From positions 62,001 through 126,000 of the forward strand of contig NZ_CP121683.1 of assembly GCF_029760955.1 (NCBI RefSeq): 64,000 bases of DNA, given 5' to 3'. Below are positions 62,828-64,000 of this stretch, piece after piece. Numbering within the stretch: position 1 is the first letter of the stretch; each line of letters opens with the position of its first letter. Origin of the DNA: Streptomyces cathayae (GTDB taxonomy: Bacteria; Actinomycetota; Actinomycetes; Streptomycetales; Streptomycetaceae). The translations under genes and the position numbers were made by a program. A model generated the notes under the pieces. That model did not search any database. It was not told the origin of the DNA and saw nothing but the letters and a program-made list of their open reading frames with translations.

Positions 62828-63436
62828 TCAGAGCACTAGCGGGCCCGGGGCCTGCCGCTCCAGCTTCGTCAGGTCGACCGCGGCGGCCTGTCCCGTTGTC
62901 GTGCATGTCTGCGCAGGGAGCGGCACGGCAGAGGGCTCGGGGTCGGCCTCGACGCCGTAGTCGGTTGCCAGTCCCGCAAGGCCAGAGGCATAGCCCTGTC
63001 CCACGGCCCGGACCTTCCAGCCGTACCGCGGCGGTACAACTCCGCCAGGAGCACGGCGGTCTCCCCCGAGGTGAAGTCCGGCGCGGTGAACGACGCCGAC
63101 GGGGCACCGTTCTGGGTGAACGTCAGCTGAGGGGCTCGGGTAAAGACAGCACCTGGTTGCGGCGGATCAACGCTCACGTCCACCCCTACACGGTGCACGT
63201 CGGCCGGCAGGCGAGAAAGCTCCGCAGTGAACCGCCGCGCCCTCGACGGATACACCGTCCTGGGCTGGATGGTTGTAGAAGACCAGGTCGTGATCGCCAC
63301 GGACCTTGCCGTCGGGGCCGAGCAGCAGCGCGGACGCATCCGCCGAGAGTCCCTGTACGGACACCGACAGCACCGTCCGCGCTGTCAGCAGCGCCGTGTT
63401 CTCACCCTTACGCAGCGACGTCGCCGGGTCTGTCAA
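62828..63436 (-). pseudogene. TerD-family (tellurium/stress protein), two frameshifts
   Basis: It starts MTDPATSLRKGENTALL at a TTG (63436), in keeping with the SLRKGEN opening of TerD proteins, and continues VLSVSVQGLSADASALLLGP and DHDLVFYNHPAQDG. A shift near 63230 leads into ELSRLPADVHRVGVDVSVD and SFTAPDFTSGETAVLLAELY, and a compensating shift near 63030 into YGWKVRAVGQGYASGLAGLA, ending GPLVL. The corrected length is 202 residues. TerD proteins are calcium-binding stress proteins found near mobile or defence genes in many actinomycetes. Confidence 0.78.
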
Positions 63437-63550
63437 ACGAGAGGCCCGGATCGGACACTGAGACCTGCGTCTGATGCGAGAAGCTTCGGGCGAGAGTGTC
63501 GCCTGGCTCGGGGACGAGATAGGCGAAGTGACGGGGGTGCGGTGCTGTCG

Positions 63551-64000
63551 TCACCTTCCGGGCGGGGGCACGTCGGCTTTGAGGGTTTTCATCGCAAAGC
63601 GGGACTGGAGCTTGGCCAGGCCCGGCAGGGCGAGCAGCCGTTGGGTCATGAACTGCTCGTAGGTTTCCAGGTCGGCGACCGAGATCAGCGCGTGGTAGTC
63701 GGAAGCGCCGAACATGCGGCGTGCCTCGACGATTTCGGGGAGGGCCACCAGTTCGGCTTCGAAGCGCTCGACCGTGGTGCGGGCCTGGTCGGTGAGTTCG
63801 AGGTCGACCTGGACCTCGAAGCCGCGGTTGAGGGCCTTGGGGGCGATGCGGGCGTGGTAGCCGAGGATCACTCCCTGCTCTTCCAGGCGTCTGACGCGGC
63901 GCAGGCAGGGTGAGGGCGTCAGGCCGATCCGGTCGGCGAGTTCGGTGTTGGTCAGGCGGCAGTCGCGGCGCAGTTGCTCGATTATTGCGCGGTCGGTGCG
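63551..64000 (-). CDS. Lrp/AsnC-family regulator, 5' end beyond window
   Basis: Partial: 149 codons, the N-terminus being beyond base 64000. The winged helix-turn-helix reads IIEQLRRDCRLTNTELADRI and LTPSPCLRRVRRLEEQGVIL, followed by the RAM effector domain (FEVQVDLELTDQARTTVERF, LPEIVEARRMFGASDYHALI, LPGLAKLQSRFAMKTLKA). These proteins are octameric amino-acid-responsive regulators. Targets usually include the neighbouring gene, which lies beyond the window. Confidence 0.92.
   Translation of the reverse strand, partial: RTDRAIIEQLRRDCRLTNTELADRIGLTPSPCLRRVRRLEEQGVILGYHARIAPKALNRGFEVQVDLELTDQARTTVERFEAELVALPEIVEARRMFGASDYHALISVADLETYEQFMTQRLLALPGLAKLQSRFAMKTLKADVPPPGR

Overview
The DNA is very GC-rich, genes start with ATG or GTG and often overlap by ATGA or GTGA, and the insertion sequences and hypothetical proteins are of Streptomyces type. 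The window is therefore most likely from a Streptomyces or a close actinomycete: a metabolic island on the left and a mobile, defence-rich accessory region on the right. No rRNA, tRNA or CRISPR array was seen.

Bases 1-25,750 hold an intact catabolic regulon. It encodes a dipeptide-type ABC importer with its lipoprotein, four acyl-CoA synthetases, two acyl-CoA dehydrogenases, two crotonases, a MaoC hydratase, an SDR dehydrogenase, a thiolase with an HMG-CoA-synthase-like/OB-fold partner, three luciferase-like (LLM) flavin oxidoreductases, a flavin reductase, two VOC proteins, a metallo-beta-lactamase-fold hydrolase and a TetR regulator. Together they suggest uptake, CoA activation, oxidation and thiolytic shortening of an unknown carboxylic acid. 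A 17-bp operator-like palindrome (TWCCG-N6-CGGTAT) occurs five times and lies at the promoter of every transcription unit, including that of the TetR gene.

Bases 25,800-27,400 are an IS graveyard: an integrase relic, an IS6-family element with its inverted repeats, and an IS5-type transposase tail. It separates the regulon from the accessory region.

Bases 27,400-42,000 carry a frameshifted UvrD-like helicase, small regulators, a DUF6083-like zinc protein, two coiled-coil/winged-helix paralogues that bracket three unrecognised genes, and a DEAD-type helicase with helicase-associated domains that is split by an IS3-family element (perfect 13-bp ends, 3-bp target duplication).

Bases 42,100-48,840 encode a Tn7-like transposition module in the order tniQ, tnsA-like, tniA/tnsB, tniB/tnsC. 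A second IS3-family element splits tniQ; removing it with one copy of its target duplication restores the frame exactly. The TnsA-like protein seems to have lost nuclease residues.

Bases 49,085-55,203 hold a CBASS-type anti-phage locus: CD-NTase, separate E2, E1 and JAB/JAMM genes, and a SAVED-domain nuclease effector. A glycine-zipper membrane protein is encoded on the opposite strand between effector and CD-NTase.

Bases 55,500-64,000 are a mixture of transposase genes and relics, a frameshifted acyl-CoA oxidase, an XRE/MmyB-type regulator, a mycothiol-dependent/DinB-type protein, an IS630 relic, a TerD-like gene and a partial Lrp/AsnC regulator. Single-base frameshifts, mostly missing bases in G/C runs, are common right of 27 kb and absent from the left 25 kb. 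They are either true decay or sequence errors.
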